Below, piece by piece: positions 27,693-37,300 of a stretch of DNA of 64,000 nucleotides; within the stretch, counting starts at the first letter, position 1, and each line of letters starts with the position of its first letter. Position numbers and translations under genes: made by a program. The notes under the pieces were generated by a model that worked only from the letters and a program-made list of their open reading frames with translations, made no database searches and was not told the origin of the DNA. The DNA is from Alphaproteobacteria bacterium (GTDB lineage Bacteria; Pseudomonadota; Alphaproteobacteria; TMED109): assembly GCA_022825705.1 (NCBI GenBank), contig JAJDWH010000033.1:62001-126000 (forward strand). Reading direction: 5' to 3'.

Positions 27693-28826
27693 TCATGCCC
27701 GAGACATGGCCTGTTCCCGGCGATGGAGCCACCATCCGTACTGCGTCGGCCAGGCCTGGAACTCCGGATCAGCCTGCAGGACCCGAGCGGCATGGTGCGC
27801 CCAGTACGGGTCCAGCAGCGCCTCGCGACCAATTGCGATCAGATCGGCCCTGCCTTCCTGCAGGATGGCTTCGGCATGTTCCGGCTCAAGAATCATGCCG
27901 ACGGCCTGGCTGGCGATACCGCCGCGTTGCTTCACGGCTTCGGCGTATGGCACCTGGAAACCCGGCCCCGGAAGCGGGCCGCGGGCGGCGGTGACCGGTC
28001 CGGAAATCCCTCCTGACGAGCAGTCCACGACATCGACCCCGGCCGCCTTGAGATCCCGGGCCAGCGCCACGGTGTCCTCGAGGGACCAGCCGTCCGGCGA
28101 ACCGTCGACCGCGGAGACGCGGACGAACAGCGGCTTTCCGTCCGGCCACACGGCCCGCACCGCCTCCACGGTCTCCATGAGGAACCGCGACCGGCCCACG
28201 CGGTCGCCGCCGTAGCGGTCGTTGCGGCGATTCGAGACCGGCGACAGGTAGCTGGCGCACAGGTATCCGTGCGCACTGTGGATCTCGACGACCTCAAATC
28301 CGGCCTGGTCGGCACGGCGGGCGCTGTCGGCAAATGCCTGGACCACCCGGGCAATGTCGCCGGTGCTCATGGCCGTGGGTTCCAGCCAGCCGTCCATGAC
28401 CGGGTCGGCGGACGGAGCCTGGATCGGCCAGGCGGTCTCACCGCGCGCAAATTCCTCCGCGCCCAGCGGACCGTTGCCTTCCCAGGGGCGTTGCATGCTT
28501 GCCTTGCGGCCGGCATGAGCCAGCTGGATGGCGGGCGTTGCACCTTCGGTCTTGAGGAAGCCGACGATGCGCGCGAGGGCGTCACGGTGCGTGTCCGACC
28601 AGATGCCGAGGTCGCCGTGTGTGATTCTGCCGATCCGCTCGACCGCAGCCGCCTCGGTAAACACGAGACCGGCCCCGCCCGTCGCGTAGCGGCCTAAGTG
28701 CACCATGTGCCAGTCGGCGGCGACGCCGTCGTTGGCGGAGTACTGGCACATCGGTGAGATCACGATGCGGTTTCGGATGATGACGTCGCGAATGGTCAGC
28801 GGGGTGAACAGCAGTGGTTGGGACAT
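27693..28826 (-). CDS. NADH:flavin oxidoreductase, YqjM-like old yellow enzyme
   Basis: The 377-residue TIM-barrel flavoprotein begins MSQPLLFTPLTIRDVIIRNR and has ISPMCQYSANDG (the Cys seen in the YqjM class), IQLAHAGRKAS, the EIHSAHGYL motif with the substrate-binding His pair, and SNRRNDRYGG. Such enzymes reduce activated C=C bonds with NAD(P)H through FMN. The ATG at 28826 is chosen from family fit although no clear ribosome site precedes it. The gene diverges from the VWA gene with only 47 bases between starts. Confidence 0.92.
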   Translation of the reverse strand: MSQPLLFTPLTIRDVIIRNRIVISPMCQYSANDGVAADWHMVHLGRYATGGAGLVFTEAAAVERIGRITHGDLGIWSDTHRDALARIVGFLKTEGATPAIQLAHAGRKASMQRPWEGNGPLGAEEFARGETAWPIQAPSADPVMDGWLEPTAMSTGDIARVVQAFADSARRADQAGFEVVEIHSAHGYLCASYLSPVSNRRNDRYGGDRVGRSRFLMETVEAVRAVWPDGKPLFVRVSAVDGSPDGWSLEDTVALARDLKAAGVDVVDCSSGGISGPVTAARGPLPGPGFQVPYAEAVKQRGGIASQAVGMILEPEHAEAILQEGRADLIAIGREALLDPYWAHHAARVLQADPEFQAWPTQYGWWLHRREQAMSRA

Positions 28827-28873
28827 GGCAGGGGCACACTCGACATGTTGACGGGAAGCGGGAGAATAGAGAC

Positions 28874-29575
28874 ATGAACGAAGGGAGCCAGAGGTCTCCG
28901 ACCGTCGTGTCGAACGACGGGGAAATTGACGCTTTTCTTGACGCCGTTCGGACGGCGCCGCCGGCGACACGCGGGCGCGGCCGCCTCCTGTTCGCACTCG
29001 ACGCCACGATGAGCCGGGAGGGCACGTGGGATCAGGCAGCCGCGGTGCAGGCCGACCTGTTTCGCGAGGCGGGTCGGGTCGGCGGTCTTTCCGTGCAGCT
29101 CTTGTGGTTTCGCGGGGTCGGGGAATTTCAGGTGTATCCATGGACGGCGGAGCCGGCCGACCTGGTCCGCGCGATGACAGCCGTCCGATGCCGGGCGGGG
29201 CTGACGCAAATCAGCCGTGCGTTCTCGCACGCTGTCGTCGAGCACGAGCGGGTTCCGGTAGCGGCCATGGTCTACGCCGGTGATGCGTGCGAGGAACCCG
29301 CAGATCCACTGGTTGCCCAGGCTGGCGTGCTCGGCATGCAGGGCCTCCGCCTCTTCATGTTCCAGGAGGGACACGATCCGGTTGCCGCAGACGTGTTCCA
29401 GGCGGTCGCCAAGGTATCGGGTGGAGCCTACGCCCGGTTCGGACCGGGCAGCGCGGCGACGCTTCGGACGTTGTTGCAAGCTACGGCCGTCTACGCCGCG
29501 GGCGGCCTCAAGGCCCTGGAAGCGCACGAGCGGCGGACGGGCGAGAGGGTTCTCCGGCTTAGCGCGCCCCGCTGA
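28874..29575 (+). CDS. VWA-like protein of unknown function
   Basis: The 233-residue protein looks like a von Willebrand factor A domain with a probable metal site: DATMS (DxTxS) near residue 44, a Thr in GLTQISRAFSH and an Asp in VYAGDACEEP. No signal peptide or membrane helix is seen, so it is probably cytoplasmic. GGGAGA precedes the ATG. It is followed by a membrane-bound DnaJ-domain gene 21 bases downstream, suggesting a two-gene unit. Its role is unknown to me. Confidence 0.7.
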   Translation: MNEGSQRSPTVVSNDGEIDAFLDAVRTAPPATRGRGRLLFALDATMSREGTWDQAAAVQADLFREAGRVGGLSVQLLWFRGVGEFQVYPWTAEPADLVRAMTAVRCRAGLTQISRAFSHAVVEHERVPVAAMVYAGDACEEPADPLVAQAGVLGMQGLRLFMFQEGHDPVAADVFQAVAKVSGGAYARFGPGSAATLRTLLQATAVYAAGGLKALEAHERRTGERVLRLSAPR

Positions 29576-29596
29576 GTTCTGTCACTCCGAAGCGTC

Positions 29597-30352
29597 GTGA
29601 CGTACCTGCTGATCGGGCTCACTGTCATAGCCCTCGTCGGAATCGGGCGCGAAGTGCTGCTGCGGACCGCGCCGGGTTCCGGACCGCGGATGTTCTGGAT
29701 CGCCCTGATGCTGGCCCTGCTGGCATTGGTCGGATTTCTTGCGTTGCGGGGCACCGGGGCCCTGGCAGCCATCCCCGCATTCGTCGGCATGGTGATCGTC
29801 TGGCTGATGCGCCATGGGGGCGGGTTCGTACTGGGCCGGCTGCTGTCCGGTCTGCTCGGCCGCGCCGCCACGGCGGCCGCAGGCGGCGGCCCGCGGGCCG
29901 GAACCTCGCAGGTCCAGGGTCTCGTTCTCAGGATGACGCTGGACCACGCCAGCGGCGATCTGGAAGGGGAGGTGCTTTCGGGGCCCTTGGCGGGCCGGGC
30001 GCTCCGTTCGCTGTCGACGGACGAGATGCGCGCCCTGTACACGGAATGCTCGGCCCGGTGCGAGCGTTCGCTGCGGTTGCTGGAGAGCTGGCTGGACCGG
30101 TATGGCGGTGACTGGCGGGATCACTTGGGCCAGGCAACGGGAGGGACCGCCGCCGCGGCCGGTCCCATGACGCGGGCGGAGGCCTTGCGGGTGCTAGGCC
30201 TGAACGATGACGCGGATGCGGACGCCGTGCAGGCTGCTCATCGCCGCCTTCAGGCGCGTCTGCACCCGGATGCGGGAGGAACCGATCATCTCGCGGCGAT
30301 GGTCAATGAGGCGCGCGACGTGCTCCTAGAAGAAGGCACGGGGCACGACTGA
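29597..30352 (+). CDS. Membrane-anchored DnaJ-domain protein
   Basis: The 251-residue protein has two or three hydrophobic helices in the first ~75 residues, a glycine-rich linker, a middle helical part (LSTDEMRALYTECSARCERSL), and a C-terminal J-like domain (AEALRVLGLNDDADADAVQ then RRLQARLHPDAGGTDHLAAM) containing the HPD tripeptide. The HPD motif means it can probably stimulate an Hsp70 (DnaK). It starts at GTG 21 bases after the VWA gene, with which it likely acts. Confidence 0.82.
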   Translation: MTYLLIGLTVIALVGIGREVLLRTAPGSGPRMFWIALMLALLALVGFLALRGTGALAAIPAFVGMVIVWLMRHGGGFVLGRLLSGLLGRAATAAAGGGPRAGTSQVQGLVLRMTLDHASGDLEGEVLSGPLAGRALRSLSTDEMRALYTECSARCERSLRLLESWLDRYGGDWRDHLGQATGGTAAAAGPMTRAEALRVLGLNDDADADAVQAAHRRLQARLHPDAGGTDHLAAMVNEARDVLLEEGTGHD

Positions 30353-30780
30353 GGCCAGCGCCTACCGGAAGCCGGCGAGCTCGCGGGTGCCCGATGATCC
30401 GGGCTATTCCATCCTTCGCGCTGAGCCGCTGAGCACCTTTGCGACAGGCCCGTACAAGGGGGTCCGTAAGGACATGCGCTCAGCAGGATATGTGGTCGAT
30501 CAGCTTGGGCTCATATGCCTAAGTGCCGCCGACTTGCCCTAGCACGTACCATTTGCGCCACACTACCGCGTCGCGCTGCAACCATGTCATACTGCCAGCG
30601 CTAACGGCATGCGGGTCCCGCTAGGTCGGGTCGCCCGCCAAATACAATAGTCTGCTTTGTCCGGTTCGGGGTAGCTCCCCGACCCTCAGACAAATAAGCG
30701 GGACCTCACACCTTTTCCCGTGTGTCGTTAGCACGGCCCGGCGTCCGCTGGACCGATTGCTAGCGAAAACGGGGACACTC
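30353..30780. other. Intergenic stretch without a supported gene
   Basis: About 430 bases with lower apparent GC than the flanking genes. A small hairpin (TCGGGG / CCCCGA, 30666-30682) lacks a T-run. No protein family or RNA gene was recognised; it probably carries the promoter for the following secreted-protein gene. Confidence 0.4.
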
Positions 30781-31110
30781 ATGCGACTGCTGTTGATTGG
30801 TGCGGCAATGTTCCTGCCGCCGATTGCGCACGCCCATTGTCCGGAACAAGCGTCGTATCCCACGCCTGAAATTGCCGAACAAATGATGCTCGTGTTGGGC
30901 AAAATGTCGCTTGCCGACGATCAGACTTCGGAACAGGTGGCCCAACTGGCAATGGCGTCAACGCTGCGTGAGCGCAACGACGCCATGAGCGAACTTGTCG
31001 GCGCACAAATGCAGGTCTTGAACGCCGTCCAGGCTGGCACGGAACTGGAGCGCCACAAGGCAAATCACTACAAGAGCGCTGCGGAAACATGCGCCATCCT
31101 CCCTCAGTAA
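30781..31110 (+). CDS. Small secreted protein of unknown function
   Basis: The 109-residue protein has a signal peptide (MRLLLIGAAMFLPPIAHAH) and a mainly helical mature part with one Cys near each end (HCPEQAS and ETCAILPQ), which could pair in a disulfide. GGGGACAC precedes the ATG. Its TAA is followed at once by the ATG of a GT25 glycosyltransferase with no spacing. I recognise no family. Codon and base composition look less GC-rich than the neighbours, a possible sign of transfer. Confidence 0.55.
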   Translation: MRLLLIGAAMFLPPIAHAHCPEQASYPTPEIAEQMMLVLGKMSLADDQTSEQVAQLAMASTLRERNDAMSELVGAQMQVLNAVQAGTELERHKANHYKSAAETCAILPQ

Positions 31111-31899
31111 ATGGAGTGCTTCGCCATCAACCTGCCGCTCGCGTGGGAGCGGCGTGAAGCCATTGACAGTGAGTTTCGCAAGGTCGGGCTTGACTACGAA
31201 CTCTGGCCAGCCACCGAGGCGTTCAAGATCAGCCCGGAACAGCAACAAGCCGTTGACCGCATCACGCGCAGGCGACGCGGCTTTGGGGAACTGGACGCCT
31301 CCTCCCATGCCTGCCTGCTGAGCCATTTGGGCATTTTCCAGCGCCTGGTTGATTCAAACGAGGCCATGGCAGCGGTATTTGAGGATGACGCTCGGCTGCA
31401 TCCGGACCTGCCGGAAGTGCTGGCCGCCATCGAAGGCAACGCGGGCAAGTTCGACGTAATCAAGCTGCAACGCACGCCTGTGATCCCACGTCCTTACTAC
31501 CCGGTGTGCGAATTGGTCGAGGGGTACACCTTTGGCAGAGTCAGATATGCCGAGTTCGGAGCCTACGGCTACGTCATAACCAAGGATGCGGCAGCACACC
31601 TACTCCAGCGATTTCCCCGTCCCGTTTTCGAGATCGACTGGATCATGCCCAGGTTTTGGGAAAACGGCTTGGATCGAGTGTTCTACCTGAACCGACCGGT
31701 CGTGTTCCACGACGATATGCTGCCGTCCTACATTGAGGGAACACGTCGTGTCGCCAGAACGACTCACAGGAGCCGGATCACCCACAATCCTCTGATCAAG
31801 GTTTGGCAGATGCTGGTTAGCGCCTGCCGCGCGTTGGTGCGCTGGCACCGATTTCGAGCGTTGAGGCGTGGTGACCGCAACTCGCACGTCGCAATTTGA
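31111..31899 (+). CDS. Glycosyltransferase family 25 protein (LPS biosynthesis type)
   Basis: The 262-residue protein has the GT25 features: a start MECFAINLPLAWERREAI, the ASSHACLLSHLGIFQRL segment, MAAVFEDDARLHPDL with the acidic metal/nucleotide site, and FGAYGYVITKDAAAHLL. GT25 enzymes often add sugars to LPS or capsule. It directly follows the secreted-protein gene (TAAATG). No other cell-envelope sugar genes are nearby, so the acceptor is unknown. Confidence 0.85.
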   Translation: MECFAINLPLAWERREAIDSEFRKVGLDYELWPATEAFKISPEQQQAVDRITRRRRGFGELDASSHACLLSHLGIFQRLVDSNEAMAAVFEDDARLHPDLPEVLAAIEGNAGKFDVIKLQRTPVIPRPYYPVCELVEGYTFGRVRYAEFGAYGYVITKDAAAHLLQRFPRPVFEIDWIMPRFWENGLDRVFYLNRPVVFHDDMLPSYIEGTRRVARTTHRSRITHNPLIKVWQMLVSACRALVRWHRFRALRRGDRNSHVAI

Positions 31900-32420
31900 C
31901 AAGAGGATGCGATCGAGCTTGGTGGCGACATGACGACCGAGCCCTGGGTGTTCCGCGAAGCCCCGCATCCGAGATCAGTACGACCGCAGAAACCATGGTC
32001 GACCGCACCATTATCCCGACTGGTGGGAATGGAGCGATGATCGTGGCGGCATCGCCGGTAGGAACCCGCCGCCATGCGAAAAACAGCGACTAGGGCAACG
32101 GATTTATCGATGCGTGCGCTTATGACCGCCTTGAGTAACCCTCGATCCGGTGGCGCCGAAGGCTCGGGTCACACGACCTGCCCGCGTTGCCGACGCGTGA
32201 ACATGTCGTAGGCGGCCGTGCTCCGAGGGCTGTGCGCCGGCGAGGCGTGGTTCCGCTGTCGTTGCGAGGTCGATCCGTCCTTAGTATCTCTGGTGCAGCC
32301 ATCGACATCTGACAAATGAACGTCACTCTGTCTTGAGACGGGGACATCGTGACCGCCTGTGTTTATTGAACCATGACCGATCGCGGCGCACACGGTAGTG
32401 TGCGTGCGACGGAGGGTCGC
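31900..32420. other. Intergenic stretch without a supported gene
   Basis: About 520 bases. A long minus-strand frame crosses into the hydrolase gene but shows no family features, and no transposon ends or RNA gene were seen. Confidence 0.4.
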
Positions 32421-33311
32421 ATGCCGCAGTTGTTTCCCGGTTTTGATCAGCGTGTGATCGACACGGACGAATGTCCGATCATGGCCCGCATCGGCGGCAG
32501 TGGCCCCCCGCTGCTGTTGCTGCACGGGTACCCCGAGTCGCACGCGATGTGGCACAAGGTTGCGCCCCGACTGGCCGAGCGTTTCACCGTTGTGGCAACG
32601 GACTTGCGCGGCTATGGCGACAGCGGCAAGCCGGCGTCGGATGCCGACCATCGCGCCTACTCGAAGCGACTGATGGCCGCCGACCAGGTTGCGGTGATGG
32701 AGCAGCTTGGGTACCAGCGCTTTCAGGTCGTCGGGCATGACCGCGGGGCCCGGGTGACCCATCGGATGTGCCTCGACTGGCCGGACCGGGTCCGGCGAGC
32801 GGCAGTGCTCGACATCGTGCCGACTTCGCACGTATTCGAGACCGCCGACCAGCGCATTGCCCGCCGCTATTACCACTGGTTTTTCCTCAGCCAGCCGGCG
32901 CCCCTGCCGGAACGCCTGATCGGCAATGAGCCGGAGTTCTATCTCGACGCCAAGCTCAAGAGCTGGGGACAGGGCACCGCGTGGCTGCCGGCCGAGGTGC
33001 GGAACGAGTATCTCCGCTGCTTTTCCGACCCCGAGACGATCCGTGCGACCTGCGAGGACTACCGCGCCGGCGCGACCATCGATCTGGTCGACCATGCCGC
33101 GGACCGCGAACGGCGAATCCGCTGCCCGTTGCTCGTCCTGTGGGGGGGGCGCGCGGTCGTGCACGAACTCTACGACGCACTGTCGGTCTGGCGGGAATGG
33201 GCGGATGATGTCGCAGGGGAACCCATCGACTGTGGCCACTACCTGCCTGAAGAAGCTCCCGACGAGACGCTGCGAGCGCTGTCGGAATTCCTGAGCGAGT
33301 CGTCCGATTAA
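32421..33311 (+). CDS. Alpha/beta hydrolase, fluoroacetate dehalogenase-like
   Basis: The 296-residue protein carries the residues that mark fluoroacetate/haloacetate dehalogenases: HGYPESHAMWH for the oxyanion region, nucleophile Asp107 with Arg108 and Arg111 in GHDRGARVTHR, Asp131 in LDIVPT, the halide pocket His152-Trp153 (RYYHWFFL) and Tyr214, and His273 in DCGHYLPEE. This pattern matches the structurally known Rhodopseudomonas enzyme. The ATG at 32421 has GGAGGG about 5 bases upstream and is preferred to one 16 codons earlier. No dehalogenase-linked transporter is adjacent. Activity on C-F bonds is an inference. Confidence 0.8.
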   Translation: MPQLFPGFDQRVIDTDECPIMARIGGSGPPLLLLHGYPESHAMWHKVAPRLAERFTVVATDLRGYGDSGKPASDADHRAYSKRLMAADQVAVMEQLGYQRFQVVGHDRGARVTHRMCLDWPDRVRRAAVLDIVPTSHVFETADQRIARRYYHWFFLSQPAPLPERLIGNEPEFYLDAKLKSWGQGTAWLPAEVRNEYLRCFSDPETIRATCEDYRAGATIDLVDHAADRERRIRCPLLVLWGGRAVVHELYDALSVWREWADDVAGEPIDCGHYLPEEAPDETLRALSEFLSESSD

Positions 33312-33369
33312 CGAGCTCCCCGACCAGGACGCCCCGTCGCAGCCGCCGGAGGCCCGCCGCCGGCCCGGA

Positions 33370-34020
33370 TTGACGGCGCGGCTGCGCACCTACCTGCTCG
33401 CCGGCATCGTGGTGACGGCGCCGATCGGGATCACGATCTACCTGGCCGTGCTGTTCGTCGAATTCGTCGACGGTCAGATGCGCGGTCTCGTGCCGGCCGA
33501 ATACGACCCCACCCGGTACCTTCCGTTCGACATCCCGGGGCTCGGCGTGCTGGCGCTCCTGCTCATGCTGCTGGTCGTCGGCTTCTTCGCGGCCGGGCTC
33601 ATCGGCCGCATGGTGTTTCGTATCGGCGAGAGTCTCATCGACCGGGTGCCGGTGGTACGGAGCGTCTACGGCGCCCTCAAGCAGATCTTCGAGACCGTCT
33701 TCGCCGACTCGTCGTCGTCGTTCCGCGAGGTCGTGCTCGTCGAGTACCCGCGTCGCGGCCTTTGGGCCGTGGGCTTCATCACCGGCCGTACCAGGGGTGA
33801 GGTCCGCGAACGGATCGACCGCGACCTGGTCAATGTGTTCCTGCCCACGACTCCCAACCCCACCTCGGGTTTCCTGCTGTTCGTGCCGCGAGACGACCTG
33901 GTGCATCTGGACATGTCGGTCGAGGAAGGCATCAAGATGGTGATTTCGGCAGGAATCGTCACGCCGCCGCGAGCCACCACCGGTGATACCGGCGACGCGT
34001 CGCCCGCCGCCGGGCCGTGA
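33370..34020 (+). CDS. DUF502 family membrane protein
   Basis: The 216-residue protein has two membrane helices (YLLAGIVVTAPIGITIYLAV and LGVLALLLMLLVVGFFAAGL) and the conserved stretch IDRVPVVRSVYGALKQIFETV followed by FLPTTPNPTSGFLLFVP. This is the DUF502 family, whose function is not settled. No ATG or GTG is in frame before the first helix, so a TTG at 33370 is the most likely start. The end overlaps the sdhE gene by 4 bases. Confidence 0.85.
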   Translation: MTARLRTYLLAGIVVTAPIGITIYLAVLFVEFVDGQMRGLVPAEYDPTRYLPFDIPGLGVLALLLMLLVVGFFAAGLIGRMVFRIGESLIDRVPVVRSVYGALKQIFETVFADSSSSFREVVLVEYPRRGLWAVGFITGRTRGEVRERIDRDLVNVFLPTTPNPTSGFLLFVPRDDLVHLDMSVEEGIKMVISAGIVTPPRATTGDTGDASPAAGP

Positions 34021-34316
34021 GCGCGCAGGAAGGGGATCGTCGCGAGCCTGAAGCCGGCGTCCTGGTCCGCAAGCTTCGGTTTCGATGCCGGGCCCTCGGC
34101 ATGCGCGAACTGGCCGTACTCATGTCCGGATTCTTCGATGCCGAAGGCGAATCGATGGCGGTCACGGAACTGCGGCTGCTGGCCCGCCTTCTCGACACCT
34201 ATGCCGACCCTGACCTGATGGATTTCCTGCTGGGCACGAAGGCCTGGCCCGGCTGGGCAGCGCCGGTGTCCTCGCGCATAGAAACGCACGTCCGGGGACG
34301 ACGACCCGGATCGTGA
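34017..34316 (+). CDS. sdhE: Succinate dehydrogenase flavinylation factor (SdhE/DUF339)
   Basis: SdhE helps attach FAD covalently to SdhA. The 99-residue protein contains the family core LVRKLRFRCRALGMRELAVL with the RGxxE-like motif (LGMRE here) and TELRLLARLLDTYADPDLMDFL. It overlaps the DUF502 gene and mfd by 4 bases at each end. In this copy the usual Arg-Gly at the flavinylation motif reads Leu-Gly. sdhE next to mfd is a common alphaproteobacterial order. Confidence 0.86.
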   Translation: MSAQEGDRREPEAGVLVRKLRFRCRALGMRELAVLMSGFFDAEGESMAVTELRLLARLLDTYADPDLMDFLLGTKAWPGWAAPVSSRIETHVRGRRPGS

Positions 34317-37300
34317 CCGAAACCTTCCTGGACCGGCTGCCGCCCGGCGGCGAGCCGCTCCCGCTGCACGGCATGCCGGAGGGTTATTCGGCCCTGAAGG
34401 TGGCCGAGGCCGCGATGGCCCGCCGCACGACTGCGCCGATACTCTGGGTTCTCCGCGACGACCGGCACCTGGCGGCAACCGAAGCCGTGCTCACGACACT
34501 CCGGCCCGACATCGGTCTGGCGACATTTCCTGCCTGGGACTGCCTGCCGTACGATCGGGTATCACCGAATCCCGCTGTGTCGGGTCGGCGGCTGACAGCG
34601 CTCGTCCGCTTGGCCGACAGTTCTCCCGACATCGTGCTCACGACGGTCAACGCCGTCATCCAGCGCGTGCCGCCACGGGAGACGTTTGCCGGCGCACGGC
34701 TAGGGCTCGCGGTCGGATCGGTTGCGCGCCACGACGTCCTGATCGACCGCCTGTCGGGGTGGGGGTACCGCCGGACCGGCACGGTCATGGAGGCTGGCGA
34801 GTTTGCCGCCCGCGGATCGCTCCTTGATGTGTTTCCCGCTGGTGCGGCACACCCGGCGAGAGTGGATTTCTTCGGCGACGACGTCGACAGCATCCGGGTG
34901 TTCGATCCCATGTCGCAACGGACTTCCGGAACCCTGCAGGCGCTGGAGATCCTGCCGTTCTCGGAAGTGCCGTTCGACACCCCGGGCCGCGACCGGTTCT
35001 GCGACGGATACCGCCGGACCTTCGGGGCGGTGCGCGACCAGGATCCGCTCTTCGAGGCGGTGTCCGGCGGCGTTCCCTACCCGGGAATGGAACACTGGCT
35101 GCCGCTGTTCCACGATTCCATGGAAACGCTGCTGGACCACGTGCGACCGGCGTCCGTGCTCGTGGAGCACGATTTCTCGGATCAAGTGGACGAGCGCTGG
35201 GAGTTGATCGGGGAGTACGCCGCCGCGCGGCAGGCGGGAACCCGGCCGTCGGCCAGCATGCCGACGTACAAGCCGCTGGACCCGGAACGGCTGTACCTCC
35301 CGCCCGAGGAACTGAGGGCGCGCATCGGAACTTGCCGAAATGGCATGCTGATCCCCTTCGGTGGCCCGCCCAAGACCGTGGACGTGGGCGGCAGGGCAGG
35401 CAGGAACTTCGCGAGCGAAGGACACCGTGGGCCGGATGCCGTGTTCGAGGCGGTCGCGGCCTTCGCCCTGGACCAGCGTTCGACCGGAAGGGTCGTGGCG
35501 ATCAACTGCCAGAGCACGGCTTCGCGGGCCCGCCTGGTGCCGCTACTGCGACGCCACGGACTCCCGGGCGCGAGCACGGCCAGGACCTGGGACGACGTCA
35601 TGGCCGCGGCGCCGGCCGAGGTTCCGGTGATGGTGGGGCCGTTCCGGGCCGGGTTCCACTCGGCCGAAACGGTGGTCATTACAGAGGACGACGTGTTCGG
35701 CCCGCGGGCGCATCGACCTGCGGCACCGAGACGGCGGGCCGACGAGGCGCTGCGCCTGGCCACGGCGCTCACATCGGGCGATTTCGTCGTCCATGTCGAC
35801 CATGGAATTGGTCGCTACGAAGGCCTCGAGACCGTGGATGCCGACGGGGCGCCGCACGATTGCCTGCGCATCGTCTACCGGGGCGGAGACCGGCTGTTTG
35901 TTCCGGTGGAGGTCATCGACCTCGTCTCGCGGTACGGGAATGCGGAGAGCGATCGGGCACCGACGCTCGACAAGCTCGGCGGCTCCGGGTGGGCCCTTCG
36001 GCGTGACCGGGTCCGCAAGCGGGTGGCGGAGATGGCGCACGACCTCATCCGGCTGGCGGCGGAGCGCAGCGAACGCCGGGTCTCGGCCATTCAGGCGGAT
36101 GACGACAGCTACGCCGCCTTTTGCGCGGCGTTTCCGCATGACGAGACCGACGATCAGCTCGAAACGATCCGTGAGATCGAAGGCGACCTGGCGAGCGAGC
36201 GACCGATGGACCGGCTGGTATGCGGGGATGTGGGCTTCGGCAAGACCGAGGTGGCGCTCCGCGCCGCCCGCGCGGTCGCCGGCGCCGGCCAGCAGGTTGC
36301 AGTGGTCGTGCCGACCACCCTGCTCGCGCGACAGCACTACGAAACCTTCAGTTCTCGCTTTGACGGCACCGGCATCTCGGTCGGTCAGCTATCCCGGCTG
36401 ACCCCGGGTTCGCAGCGGAACGACCTCCGCCGTCGCCTGGCGGACGGTTCGCTTGGCATCGTAGTGGGAACCCATGCGCTGCTCGCCGACCGGATCCGCT
36501 TTGCCGATCTCGGGCTCCTGGTGGTCGACGAAGAACAGCACTTCGGGGTGGCGCAGAAGGAGCGTCTCAAGACCCTCCGCGCCCAAGTCCACGTACTCAC
36601 GCTCACCGCGACCCCGATACCGCGCACCCTCCACATGGCGCTGACGGGTGTGCGCGACCTCAGCCTGATCTCCACGCCTCCCGTCGACCGGCTGGCGATC
36701 CGGACGTACGTTACACCCTTCGACCCGGTGGTCATCGCCGAGGCGATCCGCCGTGAGCGCGGCCGCGGCGGGCAGGTGTTCTGCGTGGTACCGCGAATCC
36801 GCATGCTGGATGCGGCGGAGCGAGAACTCCAGCAGCTTGCCCCCGACGCCGTCATCGCGACCGCCCACGGACGCATGGGGACGGCCGCTCTCGAGGACGT
36901 CATGACGCGGTTCTACGACCAGCGGATCGACATCCTGGTGTCGACGTCGATCATTGAATCCGGGCTCGACATCGCCGGCGCGAACACGTTGATCGTGATG
37001 CACGCTGACCGATTCGGGCTGTCCCAGCTCTACCAGCTACGGGGCCGAATCGGCCGCCGCCACGCCCGGGGATATGCCTATTTCACGCTCGCTTCCGCAC
37101 GCGCCATGACGGAAAACGCCACGAAGCGCCTGCAGGTGCTGCAGAACCTGGACGGTCTGGGAGCGGGGTTCACGCTCGCGAGCCACGACCTCGACATCCG
37201 CGGCGCCGGAAACCTGTTGGGGGCGGATCAGTCGGGGCACATCCGCGAGGTCGGGGCGGAGCTCTACCAGCAGCTTCTTCGGGAGGCCGTCGAGGCGCTC

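Noticed and set aside
30666-30682. Hairpin TCGGGG/CCCCGA as a terminator
   Set aside because: No T-run follows, and the stem is short, so I did not list it as a terminator.
31900-32420. Minus-strand frame suggesting a transposase or integrase remnant
   Set aside because: The translation is Arg/Ser/Thr-rich with no DDE or tyrosine-recombinase motif and no terminal repeats.
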